A stretch of DNA of 64,000 nucleotides from Devosia lacusdianchii (lineage in GTDB: Bacteria; Pseudomonadota; Alphaproteobacteria; Rhizobiales; Devosiaceae). The position numbers and the translations under genes were made by a program. The notes under the pieces are model-generated. The model saw only the letters and a list, made by a program, of their open reading frames with translations. It had not been told where the DNA came from and ran no database searches. Positions 15,071 through 23,247 of this stretch are shown piece after piece. The stretch covers positions 2,604,001-2,668,000 of the forward strand of contig NZ_CP092483.1 in assembly GCF_022429625.1 (NCBI RefSeq), in the 5' to 3' direction. Every line of letters starts with the position of its first letter. The stretch's first letter is position 1.

Positions 15071-15395
15071 GATCGTTGAATCCCCTCGTGAGCGCGAATC
15101 CGCGCTGTTGATGAAGGCGGCCGCCAGCCTTCAGAAAATCAAGGACGAGTGGCCCGATAGCTATGACAGCCTGAAGCCCGCCCTTGTATTCAACCGCAAG
15201 CTGTGGACCATCTTCATGGCTTCGGTGACCAAGGAAGACAATCCTCTCCCTGCCGACGTGCGCCAGAACATCGCTAATATCGGCCTGTTCATCATGAACC
15301 AGACGCGCGAAATGCTGCTGCAGCCGCAGCCGCAAAAGCTTGATGTGCTGGTACGGCTCAATCGCCAGCTCGCCGCAGGCCTGCGCGGCAACTAA
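15030..15395 (+). CDS. flaF: FlaF, flagellin synthesis/secretion factor
   Basis: A 121-residue FlaF: AQAYQQTAKIVESPRERESALLMKAAASLQ, then ALVFNRKLWTIFMASV, then NIANIGLFIMNQTREML. FlaF acts opposite to FlbT, allowing flagellin synthesis and secretion, probably by binding flagellins directly. The start codon lies inside flbT and the reading frame differs from it. A strong bidirectional terminator follows, facing the convergent flgL. Confidence 0.92.
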   Translation: MHQQGAQAYQQTAKIVESPRERESALLMKAAASLQKIKDEWPDSYDSLKPALVFNRKLWTIFMASVTKEDNPLPADVRQNIANIGLFIMNQTREMLLQPQPQKLDVLVRLNRQLAAGLRGN

Positions 15396-15412
15396 CCTTC
15401 GCCAAGCGAACA

Positions 15413-15440
15413 AAAACCCCCGCATCGCTGCGGGGGTTTT
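15413..15440. terminator. Bidirectional terminator between flaF and flgL
   Basis: AAAACCCCCGCA pairs perfectly with TGCGGGGGTTTT around TCGC, giving T-runs on both strands. Confidence 0.92.
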
Positions 15441-15461
15441 GCTTTGTGCTTCTCTGAACCG

Positions 15462-17390
15462 TTAGATGAAGTTGACCAGGCTCAGCTTGCTGACCATGGA
15501 AGTCACCTGGTAGCTGGCCTGCAAGCGGGTCTGCAGCGCCAGGATTTCCATGGCGACATCTTCCTTGTTCACCGTCTCGACATCGCTGAGCAGGTTTTCA
15601 AGCTGCGCCTTGTAGTCGGTGTGCCGCTTGGTGGCATTCTCGAGTGCGCTGCGGGCAACACCCAGTTCCATGGTGATGATCTCGATCGAGCCGCGCTCGG
15701 AATTGTGCGCCTCCGACATTTCCGACTGCTGCCGGATGGCCATGGCGTCGAAGCGTCCCCTGGCGCTCGGATCGCTATCCGGATAGGTCTCGACCGACAT
15801 GGAAGCCATGGTGCGCATCAGGCGCAGATAGCCCGATTCATTGGCCTCCATGCCGTAATTGGCCTTGGTGGCGTCGTCGATCTGGGCGGTGACGCTCTGG
15901 CGCGGATTGCCCTCGGCCTCAGTGGCCGCAGTGGTCACCGAGAGCTTGAGCGCCGATGAGAAATTGGCCGCCGTTTCATTTGGATCATTGGTCGGGCTGA
16001 CGCTGAACTGGCCGGGGCCAGCTTTGCCGACGACCGCGGTCAGTTCGACCGTCCGCGTGGTGCCATCGGGCTGCTGCAGCGTCAGCGACACACGGTCGCC
16101 CGCCGCAGCACCAGCGCCGAAGGTCACGCCCATATTTGCCGGGTTGCCGCCAGTATAGGTGGCCACCGTGCCGCCGGGAACCGCCGAGGTCGAGGTAGCG
16201 CCAGTGATCTGGAAGCCGTGGGCTGCCGAACTCGGGCTGCGCTCCGTGAGGCTTACACTGCTGCCGCTAGCCGAAATGTCGAGCCGACCCAGGCCGGTGG
16301 CGGAGATCGCGGGTGACTGGCCCTTGTACCACATCACCGTGTCCGCCTCGGTGGCGACGCGCAGCGACGTCGCCGTCGCCGGGTTTCCCTGCACGCGCAG
16401 CACGGGTTCGCCGGCCGCGTTGAAGAAATTCTGTGAAGCCGCGAAGGTAGAAGCCCCGGCCAGCGTCGTCGACCCGACCTCGACCAGCTTGGTATCGAGC
16501 GCCGTCTTGAAATTGGCGGCCGTGGCCTCGGCATCGGTGCCGATCACGAATTCATTCGGCGAGGGTGGCGTACTGGCGGTTGTCACGGCCTTCATGGTGA
16601 TCTGGGTTTCCGTGCCGTCGGGCAGCGTGAAGCCCATCGAGATGGTGTGCCCAGCCTGGATCTGGGCAGCCGGCAGCGGTGCGAAGGTCACGCCGACCTG
16701 GTCGCCGAGCGGCAATGTGCCGGGCGTCGGCTGGGTAACGGTAACCGCCCCGCTGGTGCTCGACACCGTCGAAACCTTCATGCCGAACGGATGCACGCCG
16801 TCCTCTGCCAGGGTCACTGTCGTCGTGCCGGCAGTGTGGGTGGACGCGAGGCGCCCGCGCCCGTCGATGCCAGCATCGGCAGACTTGCGCTCGGTCACAA
16901 CGGCCTTGAAGCCTGCCTTGCCGGTCTCGCCATTGAGCAGGATATCGGTATCCGGCAGCGGCTTGGTATCGGTATTGGCGCCGCCAAACAGATAGCGACC
17001 CGCGACATCCGAGTTGAGCAGCGTTACCAGCTCGTCGAACCGCGCCTTGGAGAGATCCGGCAAGGTCGCCATGTTGATATTGTTGGTGCCGTACTGCCCC
17101 TGCACGGCAGAATTGCGCGCTTCGCTTTCGATCTTGTCGAACCGCGCCATGGTCTTGTCGAGGAAGCTGAGGCGCAGGTTGACCGTGTCGATATTGGCCG
17201 AAAAACCCTCGATCTTGGCGAGGCGCGAACGGACCGACAGCGACATGGGTAAATCCTTGCCCATCTCCGCCAGGGTCGATGCCTTCATGCCGGTGCCAAG
17301 CTGCATCTGCAGGTCCGCGAACCGATCCTGCATCTTGGAGATGACGCCAAACCCGGTCTGGAGCGGGAACATCGACTTGTTGACGATCAT
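15462..17390 (-). CDS. flgL: Flagellar hook-filament junction protein FlgL, enlarged
   Basis: A 642-residue FlgL-type hook-associated protein. The N-terminal helical region (NKSMFPLQTGFGVISKMQDRFADLQMQLGTGMKA...LPMSLSVRSRLAKIEGFSANID) and the C-terminus (EAHNSERGSIEIITMELGVARSALENATKRHTDYKAQLENLLSDVETVNKEDVAMEILALQTRLQASYQVTSM) are typical. YLFGGANTDTKPLP is the usual start of the variable region. Most FlgL proteins have about 300-350 residues; here a Gly/Thr/Ala-rich insertion of about 300 residues (roughly 170-500) enlarges the surface domain. It starts 12 bases after flgK and is the last gene of the flgE-flgK-flgL operon. It joins the hook cap protein to the filament. Confidence 0.92.
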   Translation of the reverse strand: MIVNKSMFPLQTGFGVISKMQDRFADLQMQLGTGMKASTLAEMGKDLPMSLSVRSRLAKIEGFSANIDTVNLRLSFLDKTMARFDKIESEARNSAVQGQYGTNNINMATLPDLSKARFDELVTLLNSDVAGRYLFGGANTDTKPLPDTDILLNGETGKAGFKAVVTERKSADAGIDGRGRLASTHTAGTTTVTLAEDGVHPFGMKVSTVSSTSGAVTVTQPTPGTLPLGDQVGVTFAPLPAAQIQAGHTISMGFTLPDGTETQITMKAVTTASTPPSPNEFVIGTDAEATAANFKTALDTKLVEVGSTTLAGASTFAASQNFFNAAGEPVLRVQGNPATATSLRVATEADTVMWYKGQSPAISATGLGRLDISASGSSVSLTERSPSSAAHGFQITGATSTSAVPGGTVATYTGGNPANMGVTFGAGAAAGDRVSLTLQQPDGTTRTVELTAVVGKAGPGQFSVSPTNDPNETAANFSSALKLSVTTAATEAEGNPRQSVTAQIDDATKANYGMEANESGYLRLMRTMASMSVETYPDSDPSARGRFDAMAIRQQSEMSEAHNSERGSIEIITMELGVARSALENATKRHTDYKAQLENLLSDVETVNKEDVAMEILALQTRLQASYQVTSMVSKLSLVNFI

Positions 17391-17402
17391 TTACCCAACT
17401 CC

Positions 17403-19265
17403 TCAGGTCGTCTGGAACAGGGCATCGAGCAGTTCCTTGACCACCGACACCACGCGCGCATTGGCGGCATAGGCGTTCTGCAACTCCATCAGCCGCGCCA
17501 TCTCTTCGTCGACATTGACGCCGTACTCGCTCTCCATCTGATCGACGACCGTGTCGAGTGTGAGCTGGCGGTCGTCGGCCTTGGTCAGCGCCGCATTGAT
17601 GGACGCCCCCTGGAAGCCGATAACCTGGGAGATCACTTCGCTCAGATTGCCGCTCAACTGGAAGCGCGTTGGGCTGGTCTTGGGGTCGCCGCCGGACACG
17701 AACTTCATCGAATCGAGCTGCGCGAGCACGTATTTGGCCCGGTCGGCGTCACCGAGCGTGCCACCGACCTCGTCCTGCACCATCAGCCGGTTGTCGGCCA
17801 GGATGGCAGTGTTGATGCTGATGCGGGAGGCAAAGCCCAGCTTCTGCGGCGGATCGGAGTCGAGATTGCCGGTGTAGCCCTTGTTGCCGCTATCGACGAA
17901 CAGCGACATCGCCAGACCGTCGCCTTGCAGGGCCGTGGATGTGGCGCGCTTGGTCAGCGCCGTGACAGAATTGGCGCCGCTGGCGGTGAATTCGAGCGCC
18001 CCGCCATTGTTGGTCACGCTGACCGGAAGGACACCCTCCGTCGACGTCGGCGTATTGAACACCGCCTGCAATTGCGCGGCGGCGGCGCTGGCGCGATCGG
18101 CGTCGGTCGCGCCGTTGTTCATGTTGATGCCGATGACGCGGGCGCCGGTGGCATCGCGATAGTCGACGCCCGTCTGGGTTGTGTTGACGATCTTGATGGT
18201 CTGGTCGACGCCGCCGACCTTGACCGTCATGGTCATCGAATTGCCCGGCTGCATGCCGCTGATTGGCGTCGACAGGCCGCCCGGGATCGTTGTGCCATTG
18301 GTCGTTTTGGTCGAGAACGCCTGCGCCAGCCCGGCCGCAATCTCGTCGAGCTGCGCCTGGGCTTCCACCAGCGTCTTGTCTCGCAGAGTAACGAGGCCCG
18401 CCAGCTCTCCCCCCTGCAGCACGCCCTGCTGCACCAGATCCAGCGTCAGGCCGGATGGAGTGGTCAAGGTAAGCTTGCCGGCGCGCGTCAGCGCCGGGTC
18501 GGCGTTGAACTCGGAGGTTGCATCGAGGTTGCCGGCGCTCTCGAAGGCGAAGGTGGAAACGCCATTGTCCAGAATGCCCACGCCCGAGCGCGTCATCAGC
18601 GCCACGGTGCCGTTGGAACGGTAGTCGGCCTGCACGTCGATCTTTTCGGCGATCAGCGATACGAGGCGATCGCGCTGGTCCAGCAGTGCAGCCCGGGCCG
18701 TGTCGGTCATGCCCAGGTCGAGCATGCGGGCGTTCACTTCGGAGAGCGAACTCATCATGCCATTGAGTTCGTGCACGCTGGTGGCGATCTGCCCTTCCGT
18801 CTCCTGCCGCATCTCCTGGATATTGCGCGACAGGCGGTTCAGTGTCTCAGCCATGTTCTGCGCAGCGGCCACGGCCTGCGAGCGGGCGGTGTAATCGTCC
18901 GGGCTGGTCGAAATGCCCTGCAGCGCGTTCTTCAGGTTGCTGTAGAGCTTGTCGATGGAGCCGGCCGAGCCAGGCTTGCCCAGAAATCCCTGCAGGCGAT
19001 CGAGATAGTTCGCCTGCACGCCGGAATTGGCCGTGTCGGACACCTGGCGGGTGTAATAGCTCTGAAGGCTTGCGTTGAACGCCCGCGTCGCGCCGGCCGT
19101 GCGGGCATAGCTGGACGACTGGCTATTGTAGTCGACCACATTCAACGACTGCCGGTGGTAACCGGGCGTACCGGAATTGGCGACGTTGCGGCTCAGGATG
19201 TCGATGCCGTCCTGGTTGGTCCGCAACCCAGAAACGGCGTTGGTGAGCGATGTGGTCAGACCCAT
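17403..19265 (-). CDS. flgK: Flagellar hook-associated protein FlgK
   Basis: A 620-residue HAP1. The N-terminus LTTSLTNAVSGLRTNQDGIDILSRNVANSGTPGYHRQ carries the rod-hook family motif (NVANxxTPGY). The C-terminus (NAALTKADDRQLTLDTVVDQMESEYGVNVDEEMARLMELQNAYAANARVVSVVKELLDALFQT) is also typical. The middle is a variable surface domain. It is exported through the flagellum and forms the first junction layer on the hook. It lies between flgE (70 bases upstream) and flgL (12 bases downstream). Confidence 0.95.
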   Translation of the reverse strand: MGLTTSLTNAVSGLRTNQDGIDILSRNVANSGTPGYHRQSLNVVDYNSQSSSYARTAGATRAFNASLQSYYTRQVSDTANSGVQANYLDRLQGFLGKPGSAGSIDKLYSNLKNALQGISTSPDDYTARSQAVAAAQNMAETLNRLSRNIQEMRQETEGQIATSVHELNGMMSSLSEVNARMLDLGMTDTARAALLDQRDRLVSLIAEKIDVQADYRSNGTVALMTRSGVGILDNGVSTFAFESAGNLDATSEFNADPALTRAGKLTLTTPSGLTLDLVQQGVLQGGELAGLVTLRDKTLVEAQAQLDEIAAGLAQAFSTKTTNGTTIPGGLSTPISGMQPGNSMTMTVKVGGVDQTIKIVNTTQTGVDYRDATGARVIGINMNNGATDADRASAAAAQLQAVFNTPTSTEGVLPVSVTNNGGALEFTASGANSVTALTKRATSTALQGDGLAMSLFVDSGNKGYTGNLDSDPPQKLGFASRISINTAILADNRLMVQDEVGGTLGDADRAKYVLAQLDSMKFVSGGDPKTSPTRFQLSGNLSEVISQVIGFQGASINAALTKADDRQLTLDTVVDQMESEYGVNVDEEMARLMELQNAYAANARVVSVVKELLDALFQTT

Positions 19266-19335
19266 TTCTTGGGCTCCTCACAAGGGGACTGGGGCCGAGG
19301 CAGTTGCTCCGACCCCGAACTCGTCTTGCCCGGCC

Positions 19336-21117
19336 CTAGCGGACCATGTTGAGAGCTTCCTGCAGCATCTCGTCGGCGGTGCTGACGATGCGCGTGCCGG
19401 CCGCATAGGCCTGCTGCGTCACGATCAGCTTGGTGAATTCATCCGAGATGTCGGTGTTGGAGGCTTCGAGTGACCCGCCGAGGACGCCGCTACCCGAAAG
19501 ATCGAGGATTGCTTCGCCCGACTCCGAGGTGGAGGAGAATACACCGCCATCGAGGCGCTTGAGCTGGTTGGTGGCATTGAACTGCGCCGTCACCACCTGG
19601 GCCATGTCGATGCGCTCGCCGTTGGAATAGGTGGCGACCACACGGCCATTGTCATTGATGGCTACAGAGACGAACTCACCGGCGCCATAACCATTCTGGT
19701 TGAGCGTCGAGACGTTAGCGGTGCCGTTGACGTCAGCGAACTGGGAGAGGCCGTTGGTGTCGTAGCGCAGCTCGACATCCCCCACGGCAATACCGTTGAC
19801 GTTGAGGCCGGTCAGGGGCGTCACGCCGGTGCTGGGCGAGATCAGCGAACCGTTGGCGGCGAACTGGAAGGACTCGTTGACGCGGGTCCACTGCGTATCG
19901 GTGCCAACAGCGTTGCTGTTGGACATGTAATAGAGGTGCCAGGTATCAGCGCCTGGAGGCGTGCTGGTCGCGCTATCGACCTTGGCCCAGCGCATCTGCA
20001 CGTTGGCCGGCGCACCGTTAGCGGCATAGACGGTGATGGCGCCGCCAGAGATCGAGTTCGACAGGAACTGCGTGTTCTGGTTGGCCGAAATGGTCGGCAC
20101 CGGCGTGCCCTGGGGCACCGAGCTGATGGGAGCGGTGTTGGTGAAGGCGACGGCAGTCGAGGTCGCACTGTCATTACCCGAAACGGCCAGAGAGACGCCG
20201 GAATTTGCAGGCATCTCGACGCGCAGCATGCCTCCGACAAGGCCTACGGTTGAACCGCTGCCATTGGCCCGGCCTTGCATGTGCGTCTGGATCGCCGCCA
20301 GCACTTCCGGCACGGTATCCGTGGCCGCCGCACTGATGTCGATGTACATGTTCGACGAGTTGTTCGGCGGGATCGTGCCGCCGTTGCGGAAGTTGTAGGT
20401 GAATGGGTTGCCGCCAATGGAAATGGTGAGCGAGTCTCCATCCAAAGCACCGACCGGGTTGCCAACGGCGGGGTATTCCACGTTTGACACCGAGTTCGCC
20501 GGCGTAAACGTGCTCGGCAGGTAATCACCAGCACGCAGCAGTTCGCTATTGGGAATGGAGGCCTTGTAGGCGCTCGGCTTCGGCAATTGCGGCAGGTTGG
20601 CCTGGTAGTTGATGCGGTTGGTCTGGCGCGCCGGCAGGAAGGCGTTGGAGAGCTGGATCACTTCGGGGACCGAGCCGGAGATATTGCCCGTGCCAGAATC
20701 GATCGGCAGGCCCTTGAGGTAGTAGCCGGCGCCATTGACCAGCATACCTTCCTTGTCGATCTCGAAGTCGCCACGACGGGTGTAGAAATTGGTGCCGGCA
20801 AACACCGAATTACCGTCCGACTGACCGACTTTGGGCTCCACGACGAAGAAGCCGTTGGAGTTGAGGGCGATGAAGGTCTCGTTCGACACCGTCTTGATGT
20901 CGCCCTGGATTTCGTTGGTGCCGCGCGACTGGGCAAGCACGGCGCCGGGAACCTGGCGGCGGATCGGCGCATCCGGGATCAGATCGAGGAAGTCGGTCTC
21001 GATCCGCTTGTAACCCGTGGTCTGCGAGTTCGCGATATTGCCCGAGATGTTTTCCAGCGAGTGAGCCTGGGCCCTGAGACCGGTGACCGCACTGGAAAGA
21101 GCGCCATAAATGCCCAT
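19336..21117 (-). CDS. flgE: Flagellar hook protein FlgE
   Basis: A 593-residue hook subunit. It starts MGIYGALSSAVTGLRAQAHSLENISGNIANSQTTGYKR, has FVVEPKVG...NFYTRRGDFEIDKEGMLVNGAGYYLKGL, and ends with VLGGSLEASNTDISDEFTKLIVTQQAYAAGTRIVSTADEMLQEALNMVR. The ATG at 21117 is preceded by ACGGAG 7 bases upstream; a longer frame back to 21177 has no such site. It is longer than the 400-residue enterobacterial FlgE because of an enlarged outer domain, as in other alphaproteobacteria. A consensus RpoN promoter lies about 50 bases upstream and drives flgE-flgK-flgL. Confidence 0.94.
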   Translation of the reverse strand: MGIYGALSSAVTGLRAQAHSLENISGNIANSQTTGYKRIETDFLDLIPDAPIRRQVPGAVLAQSRGTNEIQGDIKTVSNETFIALNSNGFFVVEPKVGQSDGNSVFAGTNFYTRRGDFEIDKEGMLVNGAGYYLKGLPIDSGTGNISGSVPEVIQLSNAFLPARQTNRINYQANLPQLPKPSAYKASIPNSELLRAGDYLPSTFTPANSVSNVEYPAVGNPVGALDGDSLTISIGGNPFTYNFRNGGTIPPNNSSNMYIDISAAATDTVPEVLAAIQTHMQGRANGSGSTVGLVGGMLRVEMPANSGVSLAVSGNDSATSTAVAFTNTAPISSVPQGTPVPTISANQNTQFLSNSISGGAITVYAANGAPANVQMRWAKVDSATSTPPGADTWHLYYMSNSNAVGTDTQWTRVNESFQFAANGSLISPSTGVTPLTGLNVNGIAVGDVELRYDTNGLSQFADVNGTANVSTLNQNGYGAGEFVSVAINDNGRVVATYSNGERIDMAQVVTAQFNATNQLKRLDGGVFSSTSESGEAILDLSGSGVLGGSLEASNTDISDEFTKLIVTQQAYAAGTRIVSTADEMLQEALNMVR

Positions 21118-21168
21118 CAGATACTCCGTAAACCCTATGCGTCGTCCGACGCGTTTCGGGAGTATCAA

Positions 21169-21184
21169 TGCAAGCACGGTGCCA
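21169..21184 (-). promoter_or_regulatory. RpoN (sigma-54) promoter of the flgE-flgK-flgL operon
   Basis: On the minus strand TGGCACCGTGCTTGCA matches TGGCAC-N5-TTGCA perfectly. The -12 element is about 52 bases from the flgE start codon. Confidence 0.88.
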
Positions 21185-21343
21185 ACTTAGTGCACCGTTG
21201 ATTTTGCTACCCTTTTTCTTGCCAGCCAGGCCAAATGTGGCGACATCCCGGCAATTGAGTCCGAGCCATCGGCAGAAATTGCCGCCCGCTTGTGAAGGGA
21301 CGGCGCTTGCATTAATGGGAAGGGCCAGAAGACGGGGCGTTTT

Positions 21344-22210
21344 ATGCTGTTCGAGTCCGCCGATGAGTTCGTGAAATCGCCGCGCCGCGCGGTGACCGTA
21401 TTCGGCATGGCCGGCGTCGGTAAGACGCGCCTCAGCGCGATGTTGCGCGCCTCGAACTGGTTTCACTATTCGGCCGACTATCGCATTGGCACGCGCTACA
21501 TGGGCGAGGCCATCGTCGACAATTTCAAGCGTGAGGCGATGAAGGTGCCGTTCCTGGCCGAGCTGCTGCGCTCGGACTCGATCTACATCTCGTCCAACCT
21601 GACCTTCGACAATCTTGATCCGCTGTCGACCTATCTCGGCACGCCAGGCAACCCCGACAAGGGCGGCCTGCCACTGGGCGAATACCAACGCCGGCAGGAA
21701 CAGCATCGGGTTGCCGAAGTCGCCGCGCTTCAGGATGTGCCCCACTTCATCGAGCGGGCCAAGGCGCTATATGGCTACGACGATTTCATCACCGACACTG
21801 GCGGCTCACTGATCGAGGTCATCGATCCGACTAACCCGGCCGATCCGGTGATCGAGACGCTCGCGAGCGCCACCGCCCTGCTCTACATACGCGGCACCGG
21901 CAAGGACGCCGCCGAACTGGTGAAGCGCTTCAAGAAGAGCCCGAAGCCGCTCTATTACCGGCCCGAATTCCTGGTGGAAAAGTGGGCCGAGTACAAGCTG
22001 ATCCAGGGCATTGTCGACGATTACGACGTTGACCCCAGCGGCTTTGGCCTGTGGAGCTTCGAAGCCCTGCTACAGGACCGCCTGCCGCGTTACCAGACGC
22101 TGGCCGATAATTTCGGTTACACCGTCGAGGCCTCGGATCTGGCGATGGTGCGCGATGGCGATGAGTTCGTCGACCTCATGGCTGCGGCAATCGAAAAGCG
22201 AATGCGTTAG
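21344..22210 (+). CDS. Conserved P-loop ATPase of unknown role
   Basis: A 288-residue soluble protein with a Walker A motif near the N-terminus (VFGMAGVGKTRLS, residues 18-30). Also visible are IGTRYMGEAIVDNFKREAMKVPFLAELL, then a DDFITDTGGSLIEVID segment (possibly the Walker B equivalent), then ATALLYIRGTGKDAAELVKRFKKSPKPLYYRPEFL. I recognise it only as a conserved alphaproteobacterial ATPase or nucleotide-kinase-like protein; no function is established. There is no signal or membrane segment. The ribosome site is weak (GACGGGGCG). metA follows after 67 bases, with a hairpin in between, so the two may be co-transcribed. Confidence 0.7.
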   Translation: MLFESADEFVKSPRRAVTVFGMAGVGKTRLSAMLRASNWFHYSADYRIGTRYMGEAIVDNFKREAMKVPFLAELLRSDSIYISSNLTFDNLDPLSTYLGTPGNPDKGGLPLGEYQRRQEQHRVAEVAALQDVPHFIERAKALYGYDDFITDTGGSLIEVIDPTNPADPVIETLASATALLYIRGTGKDAAELVKRFKKSPKPLYYRPEFLVEKWAEYKLIQGIVDDYDVDPSGFGLWSFEALLQDRLPRYQTLADNFGYTVEASDLAMVRDGDEFVDLMAAAIEKRMR

Positions 22211-22234
22211 CGCGTTCTCCCAATGGAGACGCGC
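22210..22234 (+). other. Stem-loop in the metA leader
   Basis: GCGCGTTCTCC pairs with GGAGACGCGC (one bulged T) around CAAT. It begins at the last base of the ATPase stop codon and lies about 44 bases before the metA start. No T-run follows. It is a processing signal or leader structure; it does not match the SAM-II pattern as I know it. Confidence 0.45.
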
Positions 22235-22277
22235 CAGCCTGAATCGCTTTCCGATCATTCTCGCTCAAGAGGCTGAT

Positions 22278-23189
22278 ATGCCTATACGAATTCCCGACAA
22301 CCTGCCTGCCCGCAAGACCCTCGAAGACGAGGGCGTCTATGTGATGGATTCTACGCGCGCCGCGCGCCAGGACATCCGCCCGCTGTCCATTGGACTGCTC
22401 AACCTGATGCCCAACAAGGAGCGCACCGAGACCCAGTTCACCCGCCTGATCGGCTCGACGCCGCTGCAGGTTGAACTGACGCTGGTGCGGGTCACCGACC
22501 ACCAATCCAAGAACACCTCGGAAGACTACCTCAAGACCTTCTACAAGACCTGGGAGGACGTGCGGGAGCACAAGTTCGACGGGTTCATCGTTACCGGTGC
22601 GCCCATCGCCAACATCCCGTTCGAGGAAGTGCGCTACTGGCCGGAAATGCTCGAAATCATGGATTGGACGCAGACCAACGTGCACCACACCATGTTCATC
22701 TGCTGGGGCGCCCAGGCCGCTTTGCACCATTTCCACGGCGCCAAGCGCTACCGCATGGCCGAAAAGGCTTTCGGCGTGTTCCGCCATCAGGTAGTGAACC
22801 CGCGCTCGCCCTACCTGCGCGGATTTTCAGACAGCCCGATGATCCCGGTGTCGCGTTACAACGACATCGACCGAACGACGCTCGGCGCTGACCTCGAGGT
22901 CTTGATCGACAATGCGGATATCGGCGTCTCCATGCTCGGCGACGCCAAGCATCGCGCCGTGCACTTCCTCAACCACCTGGAATACGACAATCGTTCGCTG
23001 GCCGACGAGTATGAGCGGGACGTGAAGGCCGGCCTGGGCACGCCGCCGCCGGCCAATCTGTTCCCCAATGGCGATACGACTGCAACGCCGGAAAACCGCT
23101 GGCGCAGCCATGCTCATCTGCTCTTCCAGAACTGGATCAATGAGATCTACCAGACGACGCCGTATGACATGGCGGAGATTGGGAAGTAG
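22278..23189 (+). CDS. metA: Homoserine O-acyltransferase MetA
   Basis: A 303-residue MetA, the class-I glutamine amidotransferase-like enzyme that activates homoserine for methionine synthesis in the cytoplasm. Catalytic Cys142 (FICWGAQAALH), His233 and Glu235 (FLNHLEYD) are present, as are the landmarks MPIRIPDNLPARKTLEDEG and IGLLNLMPNKERTETQFTRLIG. Residue 111, which separates acetyl-CoA users (Glu) from succinyl-CoA users (Gly), is Ala here (VTGAPIANIPFEEV), so the acyl donor cannot be predicted simply. AAGAGG lies 7 bases before the chosen ATG. A longer frame back to 22011 overlaps the upstream gene and lacks homology. Confidence 0.95.
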   Translation: MPIRIPDNLPARKTLEDEGVYVMDSTRAARQDIRPLSIGLLNLMPNKERTETQFTRLIGSTPLQVELTLVRVTDHQSKNTSEDYLKTFYKTWEDVREHKFDGFIVTGAPIANIPFEEVRYWPEMLEIMDWTQTNVHHTMFICWGAQAALHHFHGAKRYRMAEKAFGVFRHQVVNPRSPYLRGFSDSPMIPVSRYNDIDRTTLGADLEVLIDNADIGVSMLGDAKHRAVHFLNHLEYDNRSLADEYERDVKAGLGTPPPANLFPNGDTTATPENRWRSHAHLLFQNWINEIYQTTPYDMAEIGK

Positions 23190-23210
23190 GCAGCGACAAT
23201 TGATGTAGAA

Positions 23211-23238
23211 TCGGGGCGCGGATTAGACCGCGCCCCGA
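23211..23238. terminator. Hairpin between convergent metA and phoX
   Basis: TCGGGGCGCG pairs with CGCGCCCCGA around eight bases. The stem is strong but T-runs are weak; it probably ends both transcripts. Confidence 0.7.
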
Positions 23239-23247
23239 GTACTTTCA

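Noticed and set aside
22204..22277. SAM riboswitch before metA
   Set aside because: The leader is under 70 bases and lacks the conserved SAM-II core as I know it. Only a simple hairpin is present.
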